Part shown: positions 40,796-53,700 of the stretch, in pieces | How the letters are laid out: each line of letters opens with the position of its first letter | How positions within the stretch are numbered: position 1 is the first letter of the stretch | Assembly: GCA_021186555.1 (NCBI GenBank) | Contig: JAJKFL010000005.1 | Coordinates: 53,672,135-53,736,134, forward strand | From: Reticulitermes speratus | Lineage: Eukaryota > Arthropoda > Insecta > Blattodea > Rhinotermitidae | Reading direction: 5' to 3' | Length of the DNA stretch: 64,000 nt | The notes under the pieces: model-generated | Told to the model about the DNA's origin: nothing | Databases searched by the model: none | What the model saw: the letters and a program-made list of their open reading frames with translations, nothing else | Position numbers and translations under genes: made by a program

Positions 40796-43700
40796 CAAGA
40801 TGGAATAAATAAATGCGGCATTTATAAATTGCAAAATAATGTCACGGCATCATTCTCCTCCTCTGTTAGGTCTCCAATATAATCTCGGCACACTTCATAC
40901 TAAGGGCCAAGAGCACCAGCAAAATTTTTGCAAGATGGTGTCCATTACGTATACACAAGGTGACCAGATTTTTTAATGATCATTGCTGGACAAGACAGTA
41001 ATATAGTTCTCATTGAATTAAAATCCTCAATTAATCCTTAGACTAAAACTGTAGGAACTGTATGAAATTTAGTCTTGTTTTTGTAGATTTTTTTATTGTT
41101 TGATTTCACAAATGATTATGTCAAAATCCCACCTTGCCGCTGACACCACTGCTAAGGACACTTCAAAATACAGAAAAATGCTTTACAGTGTAAGAAATCA
41201 CAATTACCTTAAATTGAATCAATCACAACCCTGTAAACAATTTATCAAAATATTGTAACTTAAGTGCTCAAAAAATGTTACAAAGAATATTGTTTTCTGG
41301 GAGGCAATTCTGTTCGTCTGGTAAAAATCTACCAACCTACTGCCCCCACCTGTAATGTAACTGGGCAGATGCATTATGCTGTTATAATGTCACACTGCCA
41401 ATATTTAAGGTCAACATATTTTGAGAGAATTAGGCTTGTAGTGTAAACCAAACATGAAACTAATATGTTCCCACACTTTCTTTATTGCAATAAAAATGTC
41501 ATGAAATCCTGAATATATATCAAGAGAGCAGTTCATGCAATTTTCGATATTCTGCATTGAATGGTGACGCTATTCATGTTATCTCAAATTTATGCAGTCA
41601 TATCCAAGTTCGTGATCATATGGATAATAAACGTATAGTAACATCCTACAGAATTTTAAGATAATGTAATTAACAAGTTGTTTGCACACCAAAACAAATG
41701 GACTTTAAAATATGCTAGGGAACCCACTGCAGTCTATGTTTGATAGGCTAAGACAAACAGTTTGATTCCTGAACTCTTAAAATTAAATTATCCACATGCT
41801 GTTCATTAAACCAAGTTCTACATTTTTTTATGACAGAAGAATAATGCAAAACAGTTATCAGTATACTTCAGTCCCTTTTCTCCAATTCTGTACAAAAGCC
41901 AATAACTTTACGCTAAATTCATCAGTTGTTTTGAATAAGATCAACTGAACCGACTATAAATATAGCTCAAGCTGAAAAATCGTAATGTTACGAAACACTA
42001 ACACAATATCCATGTTGACTTAATTCAAAATTCTAACTGTAAACAACAGGCTGTAACCATCACTTGTTTCGAAGTTTCAAATCGTTACTAATACAATAAC
42101 ATTTCATTATGACAATATTATGGTCTTCTGGGATGTGATACCAAGTAGTTTGGTGAAAAGGCAGCAATGAGTTGGAAAAACCTGCTGCCTCCACCTTCAG
42201 GGTAGAAGACAAGAGGATGAGGGCAATAAGGTCCATCAGAAAGTTCAAAATGTTGGTACCCATCTACCAAACTCCAAGGTGTCACAAGCCAGAAGAATGT
42301 ACATACATCTGCCTACACTTTTAGAGCCAATGTTACATTTGTATGCGCACAGCAATGGTATAGCAAAAATCATGCTTGGAAAACTTGTAAGTGTACCCTT
42401 TAACGGTCACATTTCATATCTTTACTCGAGGACAGGAGAGTCCTGATTGGCTGACATGATATTACAAAATTAACTGAGAGGCGTATCTCAATGCATCCTT
42501 GCCACTGCTGCCACATAAGGCACCAGTTTTGCAATGAATTCTTACAGAAAGACTTTCCAACGTCAGTGAAAAGTGACAAGCTACAGTTTCGAAACTGCTT
42601 CTTTTATGGAAAAGTTCAGAACTGTGAATATACAATCCCATTTGTATACACTGGAACAACGGTGTAACTGTGAAACATAAACTATATAAAGATACACCAC
42701 CTTTTCTTCAGTTTGTGACAGCATGCACAAAGTTGTTCACGTTCTTGTGCCTTAACACTGTTGATATGATGCTTATTGTGAGTCTGATACTTTGTCTCGT
42801 CGCTATACACGAGCTCATAATACCACGACATAGATGATATTAACACTTTCTCCCTTTCACACATTCCCTGAAAATAACAGTGAGACTTATGGCGAGATGG
42901 AAGTTACACAAATACAGGTTAACAAAATATGCAATAATTATAATAAACAAGAGAGACGTACTGAAGAGAATAAAAGTAACTTCTGAACACTTAATATGGC
43001 TGAATATTATTAATAATATACTAACCACAGCAGCAGTATCCTTTGCTTAGTGCTATTAAAATGTGTGTGTGTTTCACAGTGAAGTAAGGCGACCAAAATT
43101 GAAAAATTATAAAAAACAGGATAACTTACCATGATGGTAAAAAATGCTTCTTATGTTTATTGCTCATTAAAATATTTAAAACTGATAAAACATCATGGTT
43201 AAACTGAGGTAGCCTATTTATTGTAAACTTCTTAATTACTAATAAAAATTAAACAAGTATGTGTATCAGTGTTCGTTGGAATGCTGGGACATGACAGTGA
43301 AAAACAAGGTGATCCCATCAGAAACAGGACATCTGGCCACCCTACAGAGGAGCACTAATTATGGGTGACAGCATAATTCCATCATATCCTCTAAAATGGC
43401 TCTCTTATTTGCCCAGTAAAATCTTAAATAATGAAAACGTAAATTACAAATGACATGCTTTGATTAATATGTACGTATGTATGTGTATGTATGTATGTAT
43501 GTATCTAATGTATGTATGTATGTATGTATGTATGTATGTTCTCTGCAGGTATCATATCTCTTTATGCATCCCTGGATGCCATCAAAACATTAATACAACT
43601 GGCGCATGTGCATGCGTACCCACACACACACACACACACAATTTTATAAATACAAAAAAACTTTAACAATGAGGTCAGTTTTTAAATTATTCACAGCATA

Positions 43701-44649
43701 TAACATTTACTAATTCCATTCTATTATTATATGAAAAAAATCCGATCCTGTGTTACTTGTTTTAACACTTTCCTTCAATTACAAACCATGCTGCACTATC
43801 AGTACATTATTCCTCTGGAATGCTTCTTAGTGGCGATAACAATGACTAACAAAACTTTCTTGGTATACAAAAATCCAGCACCACTACACATTTTAGATCT
43901 TATTCAGAATCAGGAAGAATTCCCAAAGAAACAAACAACATTTTTTGTGAGAATTATGCTCTTCTGGGTAGGTCCTACCTACCCTTGAAGATGAGGTCAC
44001 TATGTTCCTTCAAAACACCGGGATATGTTATATTGCCTGCTAAACAGCACAACATCACAGAAGACCAGACTTCTTGACTTTTAAATTTCACACAACATCC
44101 TTCTTGCCTTCAACTGCATATGCCATACTCATCCAAATCCAACATATTCTTTAAAATAATTCATACCGAAACACTTCAGCATGTGTGTGTGTGTGATGCA
44201 GTCGTAAACTTAATACTGAACATAAAACATTTTCTATCAAAACTGAGCACGTTCCATAAGGGGGTTACTGCATAAAAATAAATATTTATTTAGTAATCTC
44301 TTTATACTCTTTGTATTATTCATTTGAAGTCCAGCACATTCTTTGTCATTAAATTCTGTGCAAATAATTAATTTCCGACACTTTAAAATTTAAGTCATGA
44401 AATGCGGACACAAACACTTAATCCCAAATTTAAATCTACAGCCATCCTGACGCTTCTTTGGTCAGCACGATATCTCATTTGTCACATACATGTGAACGAA
44501 GGCTCACACTGTAGATAATGTGACTACACGACGGATGCAGCACGATCCTCACAGAACGATGAACACGTTACACTCATACGCATTCCCCATGCTTGGATTT
44601 TATACCTGTTGCTAGCTTTTCAAGCTCTTTCATTTCTGTCACCTTTCAT

Positions 44650-44990
44650 AAGTAACCCATGAATAGTCGGTCCCTGTCACCACAGCATGGCACGTCCTCG
44701 GGTTGCGGATGGAGGAACGGTCTCCGAATATGGAGGGTAGCTGCGAATATGCAGTCGCGGACAGCTGACAAGGGGTGGTCCTCCAGCTTGGGGGTTGGGC
44801 AAGGTGCTAACAACTCCTCACCGTAAAAAATTACCTTGTTACGAAACACTATACAGAGCCTCGGCGGGCTCTTGTGAGTGCGGTAATGAACCTTCGGGTT
44901 CCATAAAATGCGGGGAATTTCTTGACTAGCTGACGACCTGTTAGCTTCTCAAGAAGGACTGTGCTACATGGAGTTAGTTAGTTAGTTCAT
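44650..44990 (+). mobile_element. Composite repeat ending in the RTE-like LINE 3' tail
   Basis: A non-coding 5' part (GTCCTCGGGTTGCGGATGG, GAATATGGAGGGTAGCTGCG, TCCAGCTTGGGGGTTGGGCA) is fused to the LINE 3' region (GCGGTAATGAACCTTCGGG, TTCTTGACTAGCTGACG) and its GTTAGTTAGTT tail. The same fusion recurs, more diverged, at 62165-62465. Confidence 0.65.
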
Positions 44991-46041
44991 AAGTAACACT
45001 GGAATGCATCAATTATAGTGACTTTACTGTAAACTTCATAGTAATGAAATACAACTACTACTACCACTGCTGCAGCTGCTGCTGCTGCTGCCGCCACCAC
45101 CATCTACCATCACCACAATTTTGCATGGCTTCTGTTACCCCAACATGACAGGTGCAGTTAAAGGGTGAGCATTTCAATAAGCCTCTACCAAGTGTGTCAT
45201 GCTTCAGCTGTCTACTTTGTTCAAGATACTGTAAAATGTGACTTGCTAGCGGTCTGCAGGAACAGAAATTTGAAACAGTAGAAGAATTTTTGCATACAAA
45301 GGGAGGTACATATCTTGGCTAGAGCACATAGCAAAATAACACAATTTATTGGCATTCAAAAGAACATTCACACTGGATGCCATCATTCAAATAAGACAAA
45401 GATGATAAAAGATGCACTTCTTCCAACTGTTGAATGTTTCAGAAAGCTTTTAAACATTTATAAGCACACACACACACACACACACACACAATGATGACGA
45501 TGATACAAACATTTTCACACAGAAGTAACTCTGAGACTGCAGACAGAATTATTTAATACACACACACACAAATAAGGATACAAAACCTGGCAGAAGAGCA
45601 ATAACAGTTAACGTTTCATGTTGTTACAACTTTATATGGGTGAACATTACAACTATGCAAGGCGTTAAAGAGTGTAGCAGTGTGACGTCCACTTAATGCT
45701 CAACTTAGGATTCCTACTTTATTTAGATTTAAGTACCTGCAGTTCCAATATGTTATTTAATGTCACAGTCCTCCTCATTTCATTTTTATTTTATCATTGT
45801 TACACATAACCTTAAATGAGACCTTCACTGCGCAAGTCAGTTCACAAAAGGAATTTAAAGTTCCAAAATCCAGAAACGAAGGCATGTACTGAAATACATT
45901 TAGTTGTAACCCTGCATTAAGTTAACTTCTCAGTAATACACACTTTTGGATTATGAGATGCATGTTTTAAAACTGAAATACAGACATTTTAACATAAAAA
46001 AAGAATAATTCTGTATCATGCCTGCAACCAGGAAATCTTGG

Positions 46042-46213
46042 TCACTTCAAGGACACATCACTTCCATCCTTGTCCTGTGATGACAGCTCTGGTTGTCTCT
46101 TGGAAGTTCTTTTGGCACTGCTGGAGCGAGGAAAGAGTTTTCGAGCAGAGAAACGCACAAATGAGGAGAGCATAAGCTTTTCACGTAGTTGTGACGATGC
46201 CTTGTTGCTGGTC
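46042..46213 (-). CDS. Alternative ACAP last exon, 56-residue basic tail
   Basis: Acceptor CCACTAG|G. The first base completes the Glu codon left by donor GGAGA|GTGAGG in the previous exon, then 56 codons rich in Ser, Lys and Arg (TSNKASSQLREKL, RFSARKLFPRSSSAKRTSKR) to TGA. The minus-strand frame and phase fit exactly. It could also be a separate small exon of unknown use. Expression is not shown. Confidence 0.65.
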
Positions 46214-47745
46214 CTAGTGGAAAACGATAAAAGAATTATTTTCAATCATTGCGTAATTCATATTTAGCACAATGAAAGAAAGCTGTCCTGTTTTATATTT
46301 CAAAGTACTGAACACTGATGACCCCCCTTCCTACTGCGGACACCCAGTTCCATACTTACCACCACTTAATTACACCACACACATGGGAGAACACAATCCA
46401 AAACACCATTAATTTATCTCTTCTGGATCAAATAGTATTAATTTTTTTTTAACGAAAGCGCAAAAACTTAAAGGGCCCACGCAGGGACCACATACTCGCT
46501 CACGCAGGGCTTGTGCCGTAAAGTAGCACCCTTATCTCGATTTAAAGGGCAACTCTGAAAAATAAATCCGTAAGCTAAAGGTTAATGGTTAATAAAAACA
46601 CTACTCACATGCTGGTCAGCATCATAAACATACTTAAGAAATATGGTGCTTATAACAAAGACTATATTCTTCTAGGATATGAAGCTATTTTTCCCTTGGT
46701 ATCTGCCCTAACCCCTTTTCAGCGCTCCCATTTCTATTGGTTCACTCACACCCACAGTCCAGGCCCTCCCCTCCCTATGTACGGAACATTTTTTTTCTCC
46801 AAAACAATGGCATCATCTACCAAATTTTGCATCATATTCCAGAAGCTCGTGATCTTAATGTTACTAAAATACTTTTGTTTAGAGCAGAAACAAGCATCAC
46901 CCTGTATTGCGCGGTATATATCTGTGGTCAACATGCATATACTATATTAGGTTACACAACTTTCAAGTACAGACAGAAAAACATAAAAATTATACGAGTA
47001 TGTCTAATTCCACAAGCACTGAAGATTAGCTAGTTAATACAAAATCATTTCAGGTTGTTTTGTATAGATATGAAACACAATCTCTTAATTTCATGGAACT
47101 GCATCGATAATTTAAAGATAAATTGCTCAGCATTTGTGTGTAACAACAAGGAACCAATCCGATAATCTAATATATAACATTCCTGTCCATTTCTGTCTGT
47201 TCCACATTTCCTCCTGCACACCTAATGAAGACACCCCAAGACAATTATAAAGTTTGCTCTGTACTCTTGCCAGTATGTACAAAAACAATGACTTAGCAGT
47301 GCAGTATTGCAGTGGAGTGTTCGGGTGTCGCTCAAATCGTCATCCTCAGTCTTTTCTTTTCACAATTACTGTAGACCCTCGATTTAACGGACTTCTTACA
47401 TACGGATTTTGGAAATAGCGGACAAAATCTGTTGGTTCTGAATTTTCGTCCACAATGAGAATTTGTGAAATTAGCAGTCTTGACTGTTGATTAGTGAAGC
47501 GGTTGCTACGTGACAGACACGGACGCACACTGTCTTTGCTGACACTCGCGTGAATGTGGTAGTGTAATGCTCTTTACATAACCTGGATCGTGGATTTATT
47601 ATGTTTATCTGAAATGTATTAAATTCCAATTAACGATGGCTTCCAGACAAAGTGATAGTGCTAACAGGACAGTTGTGTACAGTATATGTGTATGTATTAT
47701 TGTTTTATATACAGTACTGTATTACTGTTTTCGCGACTTTTTAGG

Positions 47746-47778
<33 letters not shown>

Positions 47779-50700
47779 AATCAGAAGTACCGGACAATCG
47801 GCATTATCGGACCACCCACTCCCCCTATTAGTCCGTTCATTCGAGGGTATACACGTATATGAATAAACTTTAATTCCATAACTAGATGTTTTAAATTCCT
47901 TAAATTTTAACTACTAGATACTGACACAGAAAGCGACCACATGCTGGATGACAAACAATGAATGTTTCTGCCACATATAACAAAGATGAATTATTTCTGA
48001 TTCATGAAAACAGAGGTAACAGCTACTCGTATATTTAATAGCAATGCACAACATTAAAAGCGGTAACAGCATTTTTCAAGATCCGTAAAAAGGCTCGTGA
48101 AGCAGTAGGTACATAGGACAGGAATCTGGGTTCATAGAATTTCTGTATTAAACCTCAGACTGTGAAGTAATGGACACATTTAATTGTGGTATTGTTGGGA
48201 ACAAAATTTCTGCAACAAGATTTCATGCCTCACATCTTTCCTTTTACATCTAGCACACAGCATTAAATATTTCACCTCATCACAACAGGGTTACAAAAGA
48301 AGCAAGAGTAAACATGGTTTTTTACCTGGACATCGTCACACTGTGACCTCACTCTCCCCCGGGTTCATTAGACTGTTGATCTGAACGTGTCCTCACAAGA
48401 CGTTCAGGGTGGGAATATGCCAACTGGGAGAAATCCCTTACAACATCATTAAATGTGTCGTCTCCTGAGGAACCCAGCTCAGATGCCTTCATCTGCTCGT
48501 TCAAGAGACTCAATCGCAGCCTGTGTACAAAAACCAGTAACATCTTCCTCTCATACATTCCTCCACTTAAGATTACACCATACTCCGTGCCATGGTATCT
48601 CAAAGTGATAAATGTCAGTAATACAGATAAGCAGTAATAACATCCAATGGGACATGGGTATAAACACAGAAACTGCAAAGCACTGTATTCAGTAAACATT
48701 AATAAAATCATAACGTGAAGTACATGACTCCAATACTTTTACACACTTTTTAAAGCCATGATCATGAAATATAAATACGAAAATTATATCAGGAAATGTT
48801 GTTCAGTAGTAAGGGTGTATAAAATCAATCACCATATTATTTTAATTGTAACATCTTTACACCCTGGCATGTAATATTAACAACATTACAATTTGAAAAT
48901 TTCTCAACCAGGCACAAAAATGAACCCAGCTCTCATTCAATAATACTATTAACTTTGTACAGTGATAGTTTAAGACAAATGCCTGGCTGTGACATCACAT
49001 GGCCCCACATTCTTAAACGTCAAAATATTTTACCTGTGTAGAAAATAATATAATAATAATAACCATGGCTCAACAGCCCCATATGGGCTCAGGCCTCCTC
49101 TTTCCGAGGTTAGTGGGTCGTGCGCATTCATGGCAGTTGGTGACTGGCCAACTGGCCACGCTGCTGTTCTATCGATCCTGATGTGACCGCCAGAGCCATC
49201 TGGCAGGCAGTCAGGAGACTTGGGTGAGAAATGACCTCTTTGAATTTTGCTTACGAAACATTTCTATTCATGCTCATAAGGTTCTTTTACATGCCGTAAA
49301 TCTACGACATGGGACCGACGGCTTTACTTCCCCTCCGAAGGAAGTGGTGCTCCGGATTTTTATCACCCTTAAAAATCCATCGACCTCGGTCGGGATCGAA
49401 CCCGCGAACCTTGGGTCCAATGGCGAGCACGCTAACCACTAGTCCACCGAGGTTGACCTGTGTAGAAAATATGTGGATATAAAAAGGAAAAATCTCAGTC
49501 GGGAGAGCGGATGACCCGGCCAAGATTTGAATCCAGGCATCTCCGGATTACAAAAGGGCGTACTGTGTCAACCTCTAATGTTAAACTATGTTGGGAGGAT
49601 GATAACTGGTAAAAGGCAGTCAAAGTGCTCGTGAAAAACCTGCCACAGTGCCACTCTGTCCACCACATGCACCACCACGGTACTGAATCTGGGCCTATGT
49701 GGTGAGCTGTCAATGTGAAACTGCCTGTGCCAAGAGGAAAACTTCATCTCTTCTGCAGCACCCTGACTCCATGAAGTTTTTCCTCAGAACATCAAAATAG
49801 GCAAGTTTTACTTAAACATTCTCTGAGAATTATCTCTCGATAGACGGTACAATGCCATGCCAAAGCCAAGATAATGCACCCACAACCATCGCATACAAGA
49901 ACAAGACATTAGTCGGCATAGATAAAGAAAGTACGTGCTTCACCAAAACACGCAACACAACAGTGCTTTATACCAAGTCAGTGTTTTATTATACAGTGCC
50001 CACAACAAAGTGATATAGTGCCCATTGGATGTGTCTCCGATGAACGATGTGAACTTTATTGTTTTAACGGTTCTTTTATACAACACCCACACATCTTATC
50101 ATTAACCTATTGAACGTGATTATGCTGTGGAACGCTAGTTGCCCCTGATGATAGCCAGTTAGCTGGCCGAAAGATATGTAGGGCTTGTTTATTAAAACTA
50201 TTAATGTTTTAATAGGAAGTGCATGTGTTGGTATAGTTTTTACTATTCTCTGAGAAGTTAAAGATTCCAACTTGCACTTCTAACAGTCTGATAAAATGTC
50301 TTGGTTCCACAAATTCATTCTGTTATTTATCCTGTAATTATGTTGTTTTACAGAATTTCATGATTCAAATAAGTCAAGGAGTAAGAGGTAGTTACAAAGT
50401 TAATGCAAATATTCCTCTGTTGCATTATGAACTAACCTTTATAACCTAGAAATAAAGCTTTAAAATATTCTGGTATTACACGGTAAGTGGTTGTATCTCC
50501 TTAGTATCACTCAACAGATCAGTAAAAACCAATAAGAACAGAACAGTATGGTGCACTCTTAACAACAAAAACATGCACTGGTACTTCTCCTCAGCACCAA
50601 ACACATACTTAACGTTGTATTTACCGTGCATTTTCAAATGAGATGTGTTCAATAAACACCAACTAATGCACATAAACTTTTTTCACAATAGATTATTCTT

Positions 50701-53700
50701 AAAATTCCCCTATACGTATTTCGACCCCCTGAACATGGTGGTTTAAACCACCGAAATACGTATAGGGGAATTTTAAGAATAAACTGTTGTGAAAAAGTTT
50801 ATGTGCATTAGTTGGTGTTTATTGAACATACCAAACACATACACTCTCTGAAAAAGTTTCAACACACATTAAATGCAACCAACACCATACAGGAAAAAAA
50901 TACTTACAATGTGACAATGTCTGCATTGGCTTCACGGACTGCAATGTCTAGAGACTCTATCCCTTCTGAGTCCCTGAGGTGCTGATCAGCTCTGTGTTTC
51001 AATAACAGGCATACTTGTGCTGTATGACCTATAGCAAATGTTACATATAAGTACATTGCAGTGACCTCTATAAAGCAGTTGTCAGGGGGGTGGAAAAATG
51101 GTAAGAAGAGGTGGAGGATAACGAAAAAAGACAGAATTTCTAAACCTATGTGTCGCGAAGATGTTGGATCATGAAACAATGACTCGGATGATGATTTTAC
51201 AACATATACTTTTATACTGGTTTCATTACATGATTAAAGTGTCACACTCATTATACCAATTAATGTTTTTATTTTACAGCTATCTTGATTTCTGACTCTT
51301 GGAATCACAAGACTAAAGCTATTGGCCCAATCTGGGTCGCGACTCAAAAAGGATGAGAAACACTGGAACAGGAGGAGGATGATAATGAAGAAGAAGAGAG
51401 CCAAAGCAACAAGCAGCAATGCATTGCATGAACAATTTGAACCACACTCACAACCCTGTAATAACATCCATTATCAAACATAACAGCAAAATAAATATTG
51501 TACACAAAAACTATCTAAAACCAAAAAAAATATACATTCTCACCCAGAACTGTGGCTAAATGAAGAGGCGTCTTCCCATCCGCATCTTGCGCATTGATTT
51601 TAGCACCATTTAAGAGAAGAAATTCTACAGCCATTACAGAACCCTGTAAAAACAAATACATTTTATTATGCAACTAAAAGAAGTCATATCCAACCTATGC
51701 ACACTTGTATTACTGAGGTGCTCTATTAATGCTCCTCTGTGTTAGCATTTAAAGCTTAATATAACAATTACACCACACTGAATCCGTACATGTTCACATT
51801 TTGGATTTCAAAAGTCAAGCGCATGTTTTTGCTTGGTGTTGGACAATGGAAACAATTTCAGTGAAGAAAACGTGGCAGTTGATGGTACAAGTCTAGGGCA
51901 GGATGCAAGGTGCAGAAGATTGTGAATCACTATCCTATGTGGAAGCTGCTCTATATAACTACTGCCACCGGGTGAAAACCCAATTGCAGTAATAATAATA
52001 ATAATAATAATAAATAACGTCTGCAGATTTGAAACCTTCACTCTTCTACCCTGAAGATGGAGGTCACATGTTTCTCTAGAACACTGGCACCTATCTACCA
52101 AACTATATGGTGTCACATCCCAGAATGCCATACTCTTTCCAGATACACCTTTCTTGCCCTAAGATGGAAACAGAAACATTTTCCAAAATCATATGTTTTC
52201 AGCATAAAAGCATAAATACAGTAAAACCCCTATTTAATGAAATGCTGGGGGATTAGAATATATTTCACTAAATTGAGGCTTTCATTAAATGGAGGTTACA
52301 TTGTTTATATTGACCTATTGTCGGGACATGAAAAAATCATCACTAAATCCGGGATTTCACTAAATTCGGGAACATTAAATCAGGGTTCTGTGGTCTTCTG
52401 GATAATTACCACACGATGCCGTGTAATTACCCAGAAGACCACAGATTACATCAACATCACGGCGTAAGCCTGAAATAAAAATTAAATCAGGGTTTTACTG
52501 TATTTATGATAGAGTTACTGATATGAAAGCTGTTCAAGAGGTTGTTCTGGGCAAAGGGATAGAGACCATCCAGCATTCCAGTGACACACCAGCCAGTGGA
52601 ACAGCTGCACAGCAGTGGCATCAATGTCTTTGTATCACCCAAATCTCTGGCCTGTCAGCACAAGGCCACAAATGGGCAGTGGACCAGGCTGTTTATAGAA
52701 GGGAGGCATATCAGCCGGTGCGTCAGTCAGGTGCCTGCACCAGTGCCCACAACTATTTGCACAGCATTCATTCCTACACCCAGAACAACCCTCAATGCGT
52801 TAAACTTCATACCAAAATTAAATGTGAATATATATTAGGCAACTCAAATTGGATGCATAAAAGACAGTTTCGCTGTTCCACTATTTAGATACCAACAGTT
52901 TCTTACACTGTGCCATGTAGTGTCACCTTTCTACTGTTACATTTTTGAGATTATGGTGTTGGCATGATAAAATTTATTTAAATATAACACTCTACACAAA
53001 AGCCTTACACTGGAATCAAGAAAGCTGGGTTGGATGCAGCATGGGAGATGAAAAATGCATACAGAAACTTGGTTTGAAAACCTGAAGGTAAGGGACCTAG
53101 GCACAGACAGGATAATAATATTAAAAATGGATCTTAAAGAGATGTGGACTGGATTCATCTGGCTCAGGACAGGGACAAGAGGCAGGTTCATGCAAACCAG
53201 GGTAATGAACCTTCAGTTCACAGCAGATTAACTTTGCAAGAAGCATCTGGCTCTATGTAGCTAGTTACCAGACTCACACTAATGACGGCCTGATGGATGG
53301 GACTACGAGACCTATCCTCCACATTGGTCCAAAGTTTGTCAGCACCCAGAGCAAACGCCTCACACATGACAGGTAAATTGTGCGCAGCTGCAGCCTTGTA
53401 CAACAGTAGATCTGGGTGTAGCTTTGAGATATCTTCCTCACCTATCAATATGATGCACTATATTTGCAACAACCTCTATGAACGATTCGTTACAGCAGTA
53501 AGAAAGAGCCATTTTTTTTGGTCGTTTTATATTTTAAGGACAGCAAACAAATTTATGGCATCTGAGAACAAAGTGCAGTGAAAAATATCTGGCCAAAGAT
53601 ATGATATAAGAGGAAGATGGTGAGAATTACATATTGAGGAGCATCATCATTTATACTCTTTATCATATTATTAATCTTCTAGTCGTAAAATTCTCACAAT

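Larger units (their letters stand above)
39618..46041. other. Intergenic or long 3' untranslated region of the ACAP gene
   Basis: A/T-rich, with no exon recognised. It contains a SINE (40622-40795), TATG and CA microsatellites (about 43465-43535, 43619-43640, 45468-45490, 45559-45571), and two degenerate fold-back elements with TCTTCTGGG ends (about 42118-42300 and 43958-44075). Part may be transcribed as the ACAP 3' end. AATAAA on the minus strand at 45718-45723 is one possible poly(A) signal. Confidence 0.4.
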
